In this document: positions 18,993 to 28,600 of the stretch, in pieces
Position numbering within the stretch: position 1 is the stretch's first letter
Layout of the letters: each line of letters begins with the position of its first letter
DNA from: Thraustochytrium sp. TN22
Taxonomy: Eukaryota; Sar; Bigyra; Thraustochytrida; Thraustochytriidae
DNA length: 64,000 nucleotides
Direction: 5' to 3'
Assembly: GCA_013306675.1 (NCBI GenBank)
Contig: JABLUY010000050.1
Span: 99,545-163,544, forward strand
Position numbers and translations under genes: made by a program
Notes under the pieces: generated by a model
Database searches by the model: none
Told to the model about the DNA's origin: nothing
What the model saw: only the letters and a program-made list of their open reading frames with translations

Positions 18993-19272
18993 GCTGCCGG
19001 GCCACGGCCTGTTCCTCCGCCCGCCAGCCGGCCGCGCTGCGCCGCGCTGCGCCGCGCTGCGCCGCGCTGCGCCGCGCTGCGCCGCGCTCGCCGCGCTCGC
19101 CGCGCTCGCCGCGCTACGCCGCGCTCGCGCCGCGTTCGTGTTCTGGTCGTCGCTGTCGGCGGCGTCGAGCTCGAGCTCGAGCTCGAGCTCGAGCTCGAAC
19201 TCGAACTCCACCAGGCCGGCAACAAGCCTGCGAAGCGCAGCCCGAGAAGCGCCTCGCGGGCGGCAACGGCGA
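18993..19272. promoter_or_regulatory. Repeat-built divergent promoter of the GATase-WD40 and LCAT-like genes
   Basis: The 280 bp between the two ATGs are almost entirely tandem repeats. There are five copies of gccgcgctgc at 19031-19080, then about three of ccgcgctcg to about 19115, then gagctc units at about 19165-19206. The last run is self-complementary. Such DNA would also read through in both strands, which explains long spurious frames here. Confidence 0.65.
19031..19206. repeat. Compound tandem repeat (10-, 9- and 6-bp units)
   Basis: Three adjacent arrays with different periods lie between divergent starts: gccgcgctgc x5, ccgcgctcg x3, and gagctc x about 6 ending in gaactc variants. 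Confidence 0.85.
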
Positions 19273-20571
19273 ATGCGGCCAACGCGGCCGCCCGCCGCGC
19301 AGGGCCCGCTCTGCAGATGCCTCGCGCGGCTCGGGCTTGCGGCCGTCCTAGTGACCATGGTCGCGCCCATCACGGCGCGCATGCCCGTGGTGCTCGTGCC
19401 GGGCGACGGCGGCAGCCAGCTGGAGTACAGGATGAAACGAAGCGAGCGAGAGCCGCACTGGTTCTGCCCGCGCGAGACGGCAGGCTGGCAGCGGCTGTGG
19501 CTTCGTGTGGAGGACCTCTTGCCCGGCGAGATCGACTGCTGGTCCGACGTGATCAAGCTGCGCTACAACGCGAGCACCGACACAGTGGCCAATGCGTCCG
19601 GCGTCGAGGTTCGCGTGCCGGGCTTTGGAGGCACCGAAGCCGTCGAATTCCTCAGCCCGTGGCTCAAGAAGGAGTCCGTCTACATGGGGACGCTCGTGGA
19701 CGCGCTCGTCGCGCATGGGTATCGGCGTGGCGTCGACCTCGTCGCAGCGCCCTACGATTTCCGTCTGGCGTGGCGCACCATGGGGGCCGACTACGCGCGG
19801 CGCCTCGCGAGCCTCGTGGAGCGCACCGCTGAGCAAAGCGGCGGCGCCAAGGTCATGCTCGTCTCGCACTCCATGGGGTCCATCATGACGCTCGCGTTCT
19901 TGCAAGCCATGCCGCAGGCCTGGAAGGACCGCTATATTGAGTGCTGGGCCTCGCTGGCCGGCGTCTTCGCCGGCGCCACGCTCCTCGCCAAGGTGCTTGT
20001 CTCGGGCGACAACCTCGGCGTGCCCATCGTGCGGAGTCGTAGCGTCGAATCGGAGCAGCGCACATTTGAGAGCAACTACTGGATGCTGCCGCACCCGGCC
20101 GTCTGGCCGAGTGGCGAGGTGCTCCTCACGACGCCCTGGCGCAACTACACGGTGGCAGACCTGCCAGATCTTGTGCGAGACACGGGCTCGGCGGACGGTC
20201 TTGCGCTGCTCCGCCGCACGCGCGGGCTCACGCAACTGGACACGCCCCCAGGCGTCCGCGTGCACCTTCTCATTGGCCGCAGCGTCCCGACGCCCCGGCG
20301 CTACGTATATACCGACGGCGACAAAGCCTCCTGGACCAACCACGCGCCGACGCACATCGACACGGAGGACGGCGACGGGACCGTCAACATTGCCAGTCTG
20401 CGCTCTCCGCTTTCCCTCTGGCGCCACAATCAGTCCCAGGCTGTGAGCGCGCTTTACTTTGAGGGCGTACACCACGCGGCCATGCTCACAGACCCCGCGC
20501 CCATCGCCGCACTCTTGCGCATCCTTGGCCATCAACCTAGTATCACAGGGGTGAGCCTAACGACAATGTAG
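19273..20571 (+). CDS. LCAT/PDAT-family acyltransferase or phospholipase, secretory
   Basis: The ATG at 19273 gives 432 aa and a hydrophobic leader near residues 14-35 (LARLGLAAVLVTMVAPITA), so the protein probably enters the ER or secretory route. An in-frame upstream ATG at 18991 would add 94 residues of repeat-encoded sequence and is not used here. The LCAT-family start VPGDGGSQLEYRM is followed by a nucleophile elbow VSHSMGS (Ser200), an acid site in EDGDGTVN (Asp368) and a histidine in GVHHAAM (His400 or 401), giving an intact Ser-Asp-His triad. The tryptophan/cysteine-bearing lid region (HWFCPRETAGWQRLW) is family-typical. Members move an acyl chain from a phospholipid to a sterol or diacylglycerol, or simply hydrolyse it; which one cannot be told here. 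Confidence 0.9.
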   Translation: MRPTRPPAAQGPLCRCLARLGLAAVLVTMVAPITARMPVVLVPGDGGSQLEYRMKRSEREPHWFCPRETAGWQRLWLRVEDLLPGEIDCWSDVIKLRYNASTDTVANASGVEVRVPGFGGTEAVEFLSPWLKKESVYMGTLVDALVAHGYRRGVDLVAAPYDFRLAWRTMGADYARRLASLVERTAEQSGGAKVMLVSHSMGSIMTLAFLQAMPQAWKDRYIECWASLAGVFAGATLLAKVLVSGDNLGVPIVRSRSVESEQRTFESNYWMLPHPAVWPSGEVLLTTPWRNYTVADLPDLVRDTGSADGLALLRRTRGLTQLDTPPGVRVHLLIGRSVPTPRRYVYTDGDKASWTNHAPTHIDTEDGDGTVNIASLRSPLSLWRHNQSQAVSALYFEGVHHAAMLTDPAPIAALLRILGHQPSITGVSLTTM

Positions 20572-21149
20572 GCCTTGGCAGACAGACGATTGATTCATCT
20601 TCTGCTGCTCGCGCTGAGATGATCAGCGACATGAGCGAACCAGGCCGCACTGGCACTCCACGCGCAGCGCCACCCTTGACTCGCGGCGTCTCTTCTCTTG
20701 TGAGCCTGTCACACAATTGATTCGGGGCGCATCAGTGTCATCTCGCACAAGTCAGAGGCCGCTCCGAGCCGCCATTTCTTTCTTTCTTTCTCTCTTTCTA
20801 GCTAGCTAGTAGTTAGGCCGCGCACGTCACATGTGGCGAGAATGCGCGCCAATCGTGCACGTGCATGTGCACGCGCTGCTCGCCGGCGCCGCCGGGCGAA
20901 AGCGGCCGATCCAGCAGATGGGCCCATTTCACCGCACCCTCGACACGTGTGCCCGAGTGCACGCACTCTCGATTCGCTCCCGCGCTCCCACAAGATCTCT
21001 CGGCGCTCCGCGCAGTCTGGCCAGACTCCCCGTCGTGCGAACGACTCGGAGGCACAGGCAGACTCGGACAGCGGCAGACATGCAACGCGGAGGACAAGGC
21101 AGACGAAGGCTGGCGCGGTGGCGCGCGAGCAGGCGCAGCTCTTCAGACC
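20572..21149 (+). promoter_or_regulatory. Spacer upstream of the kinase-RING fusion
   Basis: These 578 bp hold the 3' flank of the LCAT-like gene and the leader of the next one. A tttc run (20775-20798) runs directly into ctagctagctag (about 20798-20810). The gccagtgc word is present on the minus strand at 20647. An in-frame ATG at 20865 exists but the added sequence is not protein-like. Confidence 0.5.
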
Positions 21150-24100
21150 ATGGCCGGCTTGTGGGAGATGGTCGTGTTGAACCTAGTGCTACAGGTGCTC
21201 TGGCTGCTCGTGCGCAGCCAGGTCCCCGCCGAGAACGAGGCGACGGAGGCGAGGGACGCCACAGAGATCGCGGAGCCGGAGGGCGAGGACCCACCGGGGG
21301 GCGAGCGAGAGCGCGAGCGAGAGCGCGAGACCAAGCTGGCCGTCTCGCAGCCTTGGGTGCTCCACGTCTTCGCGTTTTCGGGGCTCGCGTACGCCTTGTG
21401 GAGCAAGGACGGCACCTTCAGCAACATCTGCTTGGTGGCGGGCACAATCGCAGCTCTGCGCGGTCCAGGTCGCCGCGCCCTCGCGCGTGTCATCATGCAC
21501 CCGAAGCTCGCTCGAGTCGAGGCCGCGGTGCGGCTCGGCGCCAATGTCAACGCGCGCGACGCACTTGGGCGGACAGCGCTCATGTCTGCCTGCAAGGACG
21601 GCCGTGACGACGCTGTGCTCCGACTTCTCGGCCAGGGCGCCGAAAGCAACATTCTGGACCATGAGGGTCGCACGGCGCTCATGTACGCCATTGACGGACG
21701 CGCCGACGTCGCGCGAACGCTCGCGTGTGTGCGTGTGCTCTGGCTCGCAGGAGCACGCGCCGACCTCTTCGGCGCTCAGAGAACGGCCCCTGTGGAGCGA
21801 GCCCGGCGCCGAGGTCCCGAAGCTGTCTTTCAGCTGGTGGAATTTCTGGTCACGAGCGATCTGGTTGACTTCCTCCTCTCAGAGCCGTGGGCAGAGCGCG
21901 CGATCGTCCTCGCTCTCTTCGACCAGGGCTGCACCAGCGTGGAGGACTTTGCTGCCCTCGAGTTCGCAACCTTGGCGCGGCTCCAGGCGGACGTCTTTCC
22001 GCGTGTGGGTGGTGAATACGTCCACGTGAGCGTTTTATGGGAGCGCGCGCAGCGGCATCGCGCAGGGAATCTCGCCGCTCGTGTTCTTCGGCACTCCAAC
22101 ACCCTCCACGCTCTCACCAAGACGTTTGCGAGGCTGGTGAAAAGCTCGGCCCCCGAGGAGGTGGTGTACTCGGTCCTTCGGTCTGTTCTTGCGGAGAGCT
22201 GCCCATTCGCGAGCATGCCCACTTTGCGGGAATTGCTCCAGCAGGCACGGCAACGCGAAGCCAGGCTCGCTGAGCTCCAGGACGAAATCGTTGCCGAGCT
22301 GGCGGGTTCATCGTCGCTTACTACGGTGGAACGAGTGCAGGAGCTCGTAGCGCAACGGAATGACGCCCGTGCGCATCTCGTCACCACGCTCCGAGCAATC
22401 AGCGAGCATCAGGACCCTCCCCTGAGCGCTCTTCGCGCGGCATTGCCGCAGTGGGTAGAGTCCCCCAAAGGTCTTCGCATCGCGGCAAGGAGCCATCCGG
22501 TACGCGTGGAAGCGGATGGCCTCACTTTAGACGCTTGCAAGGATGCGGTCCAGGAAGCGCTGCGCCTGGTCGAGGCTTGCGTGCAAATGCAAGACAAAGT
22601 CAACCACGAGTGTGCAGCGCTGAGCGACGTGGCCTCACAGGTGTGTGCTAGTTTTCTGGCAAACGACGAGCGCACGTGCACACATGTGGGCCCAGGCCTC
22701 AATCTTGCGCTGGCCTCTATCGAGAACGCCCTCCGAGAGAAGCGAGCGTCTTTGGAGAGATCTATGATCCACGGAGGTACAATTGTAGAGGCGCTCAAGC
22801 GCCGCGACGCTGCCGTAGCGTTTGCCGCGGCACGCGTCACCGCGTACAGCGATCTCGTCATTGGGCCGGGAGCTGCTGAGCTCGAAGAGGACATCGCCGA
22901 GGCCTCTCGTAAGTTCGGGCACTACTCGAACGGAGGTCGCCCACTCAGTACAGAGCTGCTCGAGCGACTCTCGCGGGAGACTTTGCCCAGCATGCGCCAG
23001 CGGAAGGAGACGCTCGATCTTCAGTTGCGCCACGCTAGCGAAGACGCACACAGAGCCGGCGCGAACCCGAACCAGGATCCTCGCGTGAAAAGGCTCCTGC
23101 GTGAGCTCGGAACGATCAAGCTGCAGCAGTGCCAGCGCACTGTCAGAAAGCTACGCAAAGAAGCACTTGCGGCAGCGGACGCACACTACCCGGAGCTGCT
23201 CCACGATCCAGCGTGGCGCCGCAGCATCGGGCTGGCCCAGGATGCGGCCCTTGAAGCGAGCAAGCTGGGCCTCTGGCTCGACGGCGCCAGCGCGGAGGAC
23301 TACGAGACCCTTGACGAGCTCTCTGCAGGTGGTGGCAAGGTGGTGCGCAAAGTGCGCAGCCGAAACGGCGAGGTTTGCGTCCTGAAAAAGTTCCATCTCG
23401 CCAATCCAGCGCAGCAGCGAAGCTTTTACTATCAAGCTGCAGCCCTTTCGCGGGTGGACTCTGGCCACCTCGTTCGTATCGACGGCATTTTCGAGGAGGC
23501 GAACTGGGGCTGCCTGCTGATGCCTTTTTACGCGGGCGGGGACCTGAGCGCGTGGATCGAGAGCAACCCGCACGCCCCTGTCGAAACGCGCAAGCGCATC
23601 GCCATGGGCATCTTTTCCGGTGTGCATGATCTGCACAGGCTCGGCCACGTGCATTGCGATCTCAAACCGAGCAACGTCCTGCTCACGAAGAGCCTGTTCC
23701 CCGTTATTGGGGACTTTGATGGTGTGCGCGACCTCAACACTACGCTCACGGCTCCGGTGCTGGCCACCATGCGGTACGCCGCGCCGGAGCTCATGGGTGC
23801 AGCGACCGCAGACGCTGCCAACATAGGTCCGCAGGTGGACATGTTTGCCCTGGGCGTCCTCCTCGGGGAGCTCTTTCCTCAACCGCCCGCCGCTGTCGCG
23901 GAACTCGTCGCTCAGCTCAAATCTCGCGAGCCATCTGCTCGACCCTCGGCTTACGCTGTGTTGAGTGGCCAAGCGTTCCAGACTGAGACCGTCCCGACTT
24001 CGCTATGCGCAGTTTGCATCGACAGCAAGCCCACTGCGGCCGGCATAGCATGTGGCGATGGGCACTTTATCTGCGCCATCTGCCTCAGCCACACAGTTGG

Positions 24101-24749
24101 CATGGCCGTAGACCCTGAGGTGAACAGCGTTCAGGTCACGCGAGATGGCGGGCTGCTGTGCCTAAGCCCGGATTGTGACCATGTCATCCCTGGAGCGCAA
24201 GTCGCCCGGCACGTGACGGACGAGGCTCACGAAGCAATGATGCATGCCGTGCGAGAGCACATGGAGCGCAATGCAGCCGCGCAGCTCGAGGCTGAGGTCC
24301 AGCGCCGTGTTCAAGCCGCCCTTCAGGCGAACCATCGGGACAGGTCTGTGCAACGTCACCTTGACAAGATCCGAGACAGCATCCTCTGCGTCTCCTGTCC
24401 TCGATGCGCTCAGGTCTTTGTTGACTTCGATGGCTGCTGCGCGCTCCAGTGCATCAATCCTCTGTGCCGCCAGTATTTTTGCGCCTGGTGCCTCGAAACT
24501 GCCGGGCCAGCGAGCGACGCTGCGCACCGCCACGTAGCCAACTGTACACATAAGCCCCCCGGGGCTGACCGCTTCTACGGCACTCAAGCTGAAGTGCATC
24601 AGAACTGGGCCCGGATCCGCGCGGACCGCCTTCGCGCGTACGTGCGCCAGGAGTTGCCAGCGGGAGACCTTCGAGCGCGAGTGTACGATGCCTTGCGGCC
24701 TCTTCTCACGAACGACATCGTTGGCGTGGGCTTTCAGCTTCCACAATAA
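21150..24749 (+). CDS. Ankyrin - protein kinase - RING/RBR-like E3 ligase fusion
   Basis: The ATG at 21150 (accATGg) gives 1,199 aa. Two hydrophobic stretches (about 5-24 and 68-105) suggest membrane attachment. Two or three ankyrin repeats follow at about 112-205 and a helical, partly coiled-coil region at 330-700. A kinase domain spans about 716-940: VLKKF supplies the catalytic Lys, HCDLKPSNVLL the catalytic loop (HRD changed to HCD), DFD replaces DFG, and APELM is conserved, so the Lys and both Asp are kept. A RING1-like cluster begins near 953 (CAVCIDS, GHFICAIC, CLSPDC). A RING2-like cluster lies at about 1080-1135 (CPRC, GCCALQC, CRQYFCAWC), in which the Cys after Gly matches the thioester Cys of RBR ligases. 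The protein likely couples phosphorylation with ubiquitin transfer; substrates are unknown. Confidence 0.85.
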   Translation: MAGLWEMVVLNLVLQVLWLLVRSQVPAENEATEARDATEIAEPEGEDPPGGERERERERETKLAVSQPWVLHVFAFSGLAYALWSKDGTFSNICLVAGTIAALRGPGRRALARVIMHPKLARVEAAVRLGANVNARDALGRTALMSACKDGRDDAVLRLLGQGAESNILDHEGRTALMYAIDGRADVARTLACVRVLWLAGARADLFGAQRTAPVERARRRGPEAVFQLVEFLVTSDLVDFLLSEPWAERAIVLALFDQGCTSVEDFAALEFATLARLQADVFPRVGGEYVHVSVLWERAQRHRAGNLAARVLRHSNTLHALTKTFARLVKSSAPEEVVYSVLRSVLAESCPFASMPTLRELLQQARQREARLAELQDEIVAELAGSSSLTTVERVQELVAQRNDARAHLVTTLRAISEHQDPPLSALRAALPQWVESPKGLRIAARSHPVRVEADGLTLDACKDAVQEALRLVEACVQMQDKVNHECAALSDVASQVCASFLANDERTCTHVGPGLNLALASIENALREKRASLERSMIHGGTIVEALKRRDAAVAFAAARVTAYSDLVIGPGAAELEEDIAEASRKFGHYSNGGRPLSTELLERLSRETLPSMRQRKETLDLQLRHASEDAHRAGANPNQDPRVKRLLRELGTIKLQQCQRTVRKLRKEALAAADAHYPELLHDPAWRRSIGLAQDAALEASKLGLWLDGASAEDYETLDELSAGGGKVVRKVRSRNGEVCVLKKFHLANPAQQRSFYYQAAALSRVDSGHLVRIDGIFEEANWGCLLMPFYAGGDLSAWIESNPHAPVETRKRIAMGIFSGVHDLHRLGHVHCDLKPSNVLLTKSLFPVIGDFDGVRDLNTTLTAPVLATMRYAAPELMGAATADAANIGPQVDMFALGVLLGELFPQPPAAVAELVAQLKSREPSARPSAYAVLSGQAFQTETVPTSLCAVCIDSKPTAAGIACGDGHFICAICLSHTVGMAVDPEVNSVQVTRDGGLLCLSPDCDHVIPGAQVARHVTDEAHEAMMHAVREHMERNAAAQLEAEVQRRVQAALQANHRDRSVQRHLDKIRDSILCVSCPRCAQVFVDFDGCCALQCINPLCRQYFCAWCLETAGPASDAAHRHVANCTHKPPGADRFYGTQAEVHQNWARIRADRLRAYVRQELPAGDLRARVYDALRPLLTNDIVGVGFQLPQ

Positions 24750-25645
24750 GGGCTAGTTGCCCCCCCTCGAAGGGCAACGGAGTTTGTCTGGGGTGCCGGC
24801 AAACGCGTGGCGCCCAGTCGGAGGTGGCGCACGGCGTGGTCGCGCAGCAGCGCAGCAGCAGGAGGGGAGGGCGACCAGCGCGCGAGCGGCTGGACGTGCC
24901 CCCCCCTCTCTCTCTCTCTCCCTCTCTCGATACGGCATGCGAAGCAAGGCCCGGCGCACCGACATCCCCAGTACGGTACCACCGCGACCTTGCCTTCCCG
25001 CACGTCTCTGCGAGGTCGAGCCCTGCCAGTGCGTAACAGATAATCTTGGTGCCTAGCTCCTACCTCCTCCAAAAGTCCGGAAGGTGATCCGGGAAGTCGT
25101 GCAAGGACTCCGCGCCAGACGGAACTTGTAACCCCACAGGGCACGCGGCGGCGAGGGCGGGCAGTAGAGTTGCTTTCTGCACGCGCTGCACTGCCAGTGC
25201 CAGTGCACCGTGACGTAGGCCGGCCCGGGGTCGGCTCGGCAGAAAAGAATTTGCACGCGCTCGATTGGGCCGGCCTTGACACGACGGCCCAGACCACTGC
25301 ACGCGCCGCGCAAGGACGTGCGGCTAGCCGTCGTATGGCATAATGGAGGCACACGCTGCTTGCTGAGCCGCGGCACCCGGTGGACTATTCGCTTGTCCAA
25401 CTTGTCCCGCTTCCAGCGCGGGCCGCGCGGGGGGTGGGGGTACCTCAGCTGACGCTGGCTTACAATCAAAATTAGAGCAGTACGAGATTACTACGTGGTA
25501 ATCAGCGGCGGTGCGCAGTGTGAGGCCACGTAAAAGCCATTTGTCCGCCTGCAGATCGGTGGAGAAGCCGCCGGGTCTCGCCTCTTGTGAGTGAGTTCCT
25601 GCTGGCTGGCAAACACGAACGTGCAGTGCAGCGCCAGTGCATGGA
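24750..25645. other. Spacer before the FAAL synthase, no gene seen
   Basis: This 896-bp stretch has a C/T microsatellite at about 24900-24929, a ggtacc site near 24975, and four copies of gccagtgc (25025, 25193, 25199, 25633), the last just 6 nt before the ATG of the next gene. No frame in it has domain-like composition and no tRNA fold was found by eye. Confidence 0.5.
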
Positions 25646-28600
25646 ATGCGGCAGGATGGACAGCCTGAGGGCATCTGCGAAAATGTGGTGCGACTAGCCG
25701 GCGAGCAGCCCGACCGCCGGCAGTTCACTTGGCTGGATAACGACGGCAAGGAGGCCGCCTCGCTGACTCGCAGAGAGCTCGCCTCCAAGGCTCTCGGCAT
25801 CGCCCATGCCATGGAGCATGCCTGGGGCATCAAGCGCGGGGACCTGGTCCTGTTGGTGTTTGCACCGGGGCTCGACTTCATCACGGCGATGCTCGCATGC
25901 CTGCTTGGCGGCTTCATCGCGGTGCCAATTTACCCACCGGACCCCAGCAACCCGAAACCAGGGCTCGCAATGCTGACCAATGTGGTCCACGCGATGCAGC
26001 TAGCGCACGTGCTTTCACACGCCAGCTTCCTGCGAGATCGGCGCTTTCTGATTGGCAAAAGGAGGTTTCCAGCGAACCTCAAGTGGCACGACGTGGGCAA
26101 GGCAACGCCAGCCTTGCGTTTAGCGTTGCCGTACGCTTCCGCACCCGAAGAGCTCGCCTTTGTGCAATTTTCCAGCGGCAGCACGGGCGACCCCAAGGGC
26201 GTCTGCGTCACACGTGGCAACCTCGACGCCAATCTGGCCAGCATCTGCACGGCCGTGAGCATTAGCGAGGCCTCGCGAGGGGTGAGCTGGGTGCCGTTCT
26301 ATCACGACATGGGTCTCGTGGCCTGCACGCTAAGCGTGATCACCAAGGGTGCTCAGGCGGTGCAGTTCTCGCCGGTAGGCTTCCTCAAGAACCCAGCGCT
26401 TTGGCTCTCCACCATCTCCAAGTACCGCGCGACGATGACCTGCGGGCCGAGCTTTGCGTTTGAACTTGCAGCGCGCAAGATTCCACCAGGGAAGCGCACG
26501 GCGCTGGATCTCACTTCTTGCAAACGATACTCGCCTGGCGCCGAACCCGTGCGCATGGAGACGTTGCGCCGCTTCGTGGACGCCTTCGCGGATCAGGGCG
26601 TGCGCATGGAGTACATGGACCCGACTTACGGCCTGGCGGAGAACGTCCTGCTCCTGTCTACGCATCAGCCACCCAAGGGACCGCGCGTCGTGCGCTTACG
26701 CGCGGGGCTCAAGCTTTCGCCGGGTACTTGCATCGAGGAGGCGCAGGACTCCGGCGGCCTTGAGCTCATCGGCAATGGCCAGCCAGGCCCGGGAACCAGC
26801 ATCCGCATCGTGCACCCCGATACGCGCATATTGCTTGAGGAGGGCCACGTTGGCGAGATTTGGGCCGCGGGTCCGAGCAAGACCTGCGCCTACTATGGCA
26901 GACCGGAGCTTTCGGCGGCGCAGCTCAACGCCGAGCTCGCCCCTCCCGATGGCCAGACCTACCTGCGTACCGGCGACCTGGGCTTCATGCACCAAGGCGA
27001 CATCTTCGTTTGCGGTCGTCTCAAAGACATGTTCATCGTACGCGGACGCAACATCTTCCCGCAGGATGTGGAGGCCAGCGTCGACGCCTGCAGCTCGGCC
27101 ATTCGCCCCGGTTGCTGCGCCGCCTTTTGCCTGAAGCAGTCCGAGGACATCGTCGTCGTTGCCGAGGTTCGCGACGCCAAGATCCAAGACGCCAGTCGCC
27201 TCGCAGACGCCGTGCGTGCTGTCATCGTCACCGAGCACGGTTTCAGGCCGTTTGCCGTCGTGCTCATCAAGCCGCGCACCATCCCCAAGACCACAAGCGG
27301 CAAAATTCGTCGCGCCACCGCGCGGAACGCTTTCGAGCAAAACAAGCTCGCTGTCGTGGCGCGAAGCGGTGACGCCGCCCCTCGTATGGCGCCAGCTGCG
27401 GCGTCTGCGGTCGACCTGGCACCGCTCTGGGGCACCCTGGATGCCGCTCAGCAGATGGATCTCTACACGGACCCGACGCAGGTGAGGCGCATCATCTCCG
27501 AGCTGCACCTGGACGAGATGCCCGGTCTCGAGGACCTGTGCGCTGCGCACACTTCAAAGCCAATCAGCCTGGCGCCCATGCTGTCGAGCCTGCGCGGCGC
27601 CTTGCAGGTGCAGACTGTCCTCGCAGGCTTTGTCGCGGGCTTGTTGCCCCCAGCTGCTCAAATGCCCACGGCCAACGCGTTGCGAGGGCCACTCACTTTC
27701 CTTCTCCTCGTGGCCGCCTTCGCGGAGCGCATGCGCGAGCCAGAAACCTTTGCTGCGGCCATGCCGCATCTCGTAGAGCGCAACATGCGCAATCACCGGG
27801 GAATGGGCCACGAGACCTGGTTTTACACGGTCAAGCGCGGCCTGCTCGTCTTGGCGGCTCGGGTCGAACTACAGATCATCGCCGTACAGGGGTCCAAGGT
27901 CGAGCGCGTTGTCCAGGACCTGCGCGGCCTACGCGTCAATATCCTCGCAGCAGTGGCTGCCGAGCTCCTAGACGCGCCCCCAAGGGATGACCTTTCGCCG
28001 TCGGCCGTGCTTGGCGCCGCGCTCAGCGAGGTCTTGATGGGTCGCGCGGTGCGCGACGTACCCTTCGATCTTTTTGTACAAGCATACGCGGCGTGGAACT
28101 TCGCTTTCATCGAGAAAGTCAGGCCCAGACAGAACGACCTCGCCAATCGCGCCATACAGGCGGTCCTCTTCGTGCCAGACATCATCAAGCCATCCTCGCG
28201 ACAGGCGTTTTTGCAGGATCGCATGGCCACACTGCTGCTTGTCGCTGCCGCGGACCCAGTCCACGTGTTTGCTGCTGCCTCACCGTCACTGGCGGAGCCC
28301 GCCGCAAATGGTTCCTTTTCATACAACATCGAACCCCTTCTCGCGCAGATCATGCCTCTTCTCGGGGCCCCTCAGGCAAGTGGCATCGCCAAGGACCTGA
28401 TCCAGCGCTATGGCCCGGAAGAGAGGCGCGCCACGACGACCTCGCTCGTCGCCCGCTGCGACCACGTGCTCACCTCGCCGCTCGACAGAGGCGTCCGGAT
28501 GCAGCCGGACCTTCTCTTGCACACGTGGAAGGACCTGGGCCGTGAGGTCGCTGCCGATATTGTCGGTGGCACGCCCGAGGAGCGCCTCGACTGGCTGCTG

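Noticed and set aside
19031-19206. CRISPR-like array
   Set aside because: The repeats are contiguous 6-10-bp units with no spacers, in a eukaryotic sequence.
18772-19272. N-terminal extension of the LCAT-like protein back to 18772 or 18991
   Set aside because: The added residues are repeat-encoded Ala/Arg/Ser and would bury the signal peptide that starts at 19273.
17742-19832. 696-codon plus-strand open frame opposite the GATase-WD40 gene
   Set aside because: Antisense shadow that also runs through tandem repeats; no family motif.
24750-25645. tRNA or other RNA gene in the spacer before the FAAL gene
   Set aside because: No A-box/B-box pair or cloverleaf could be found by eye.
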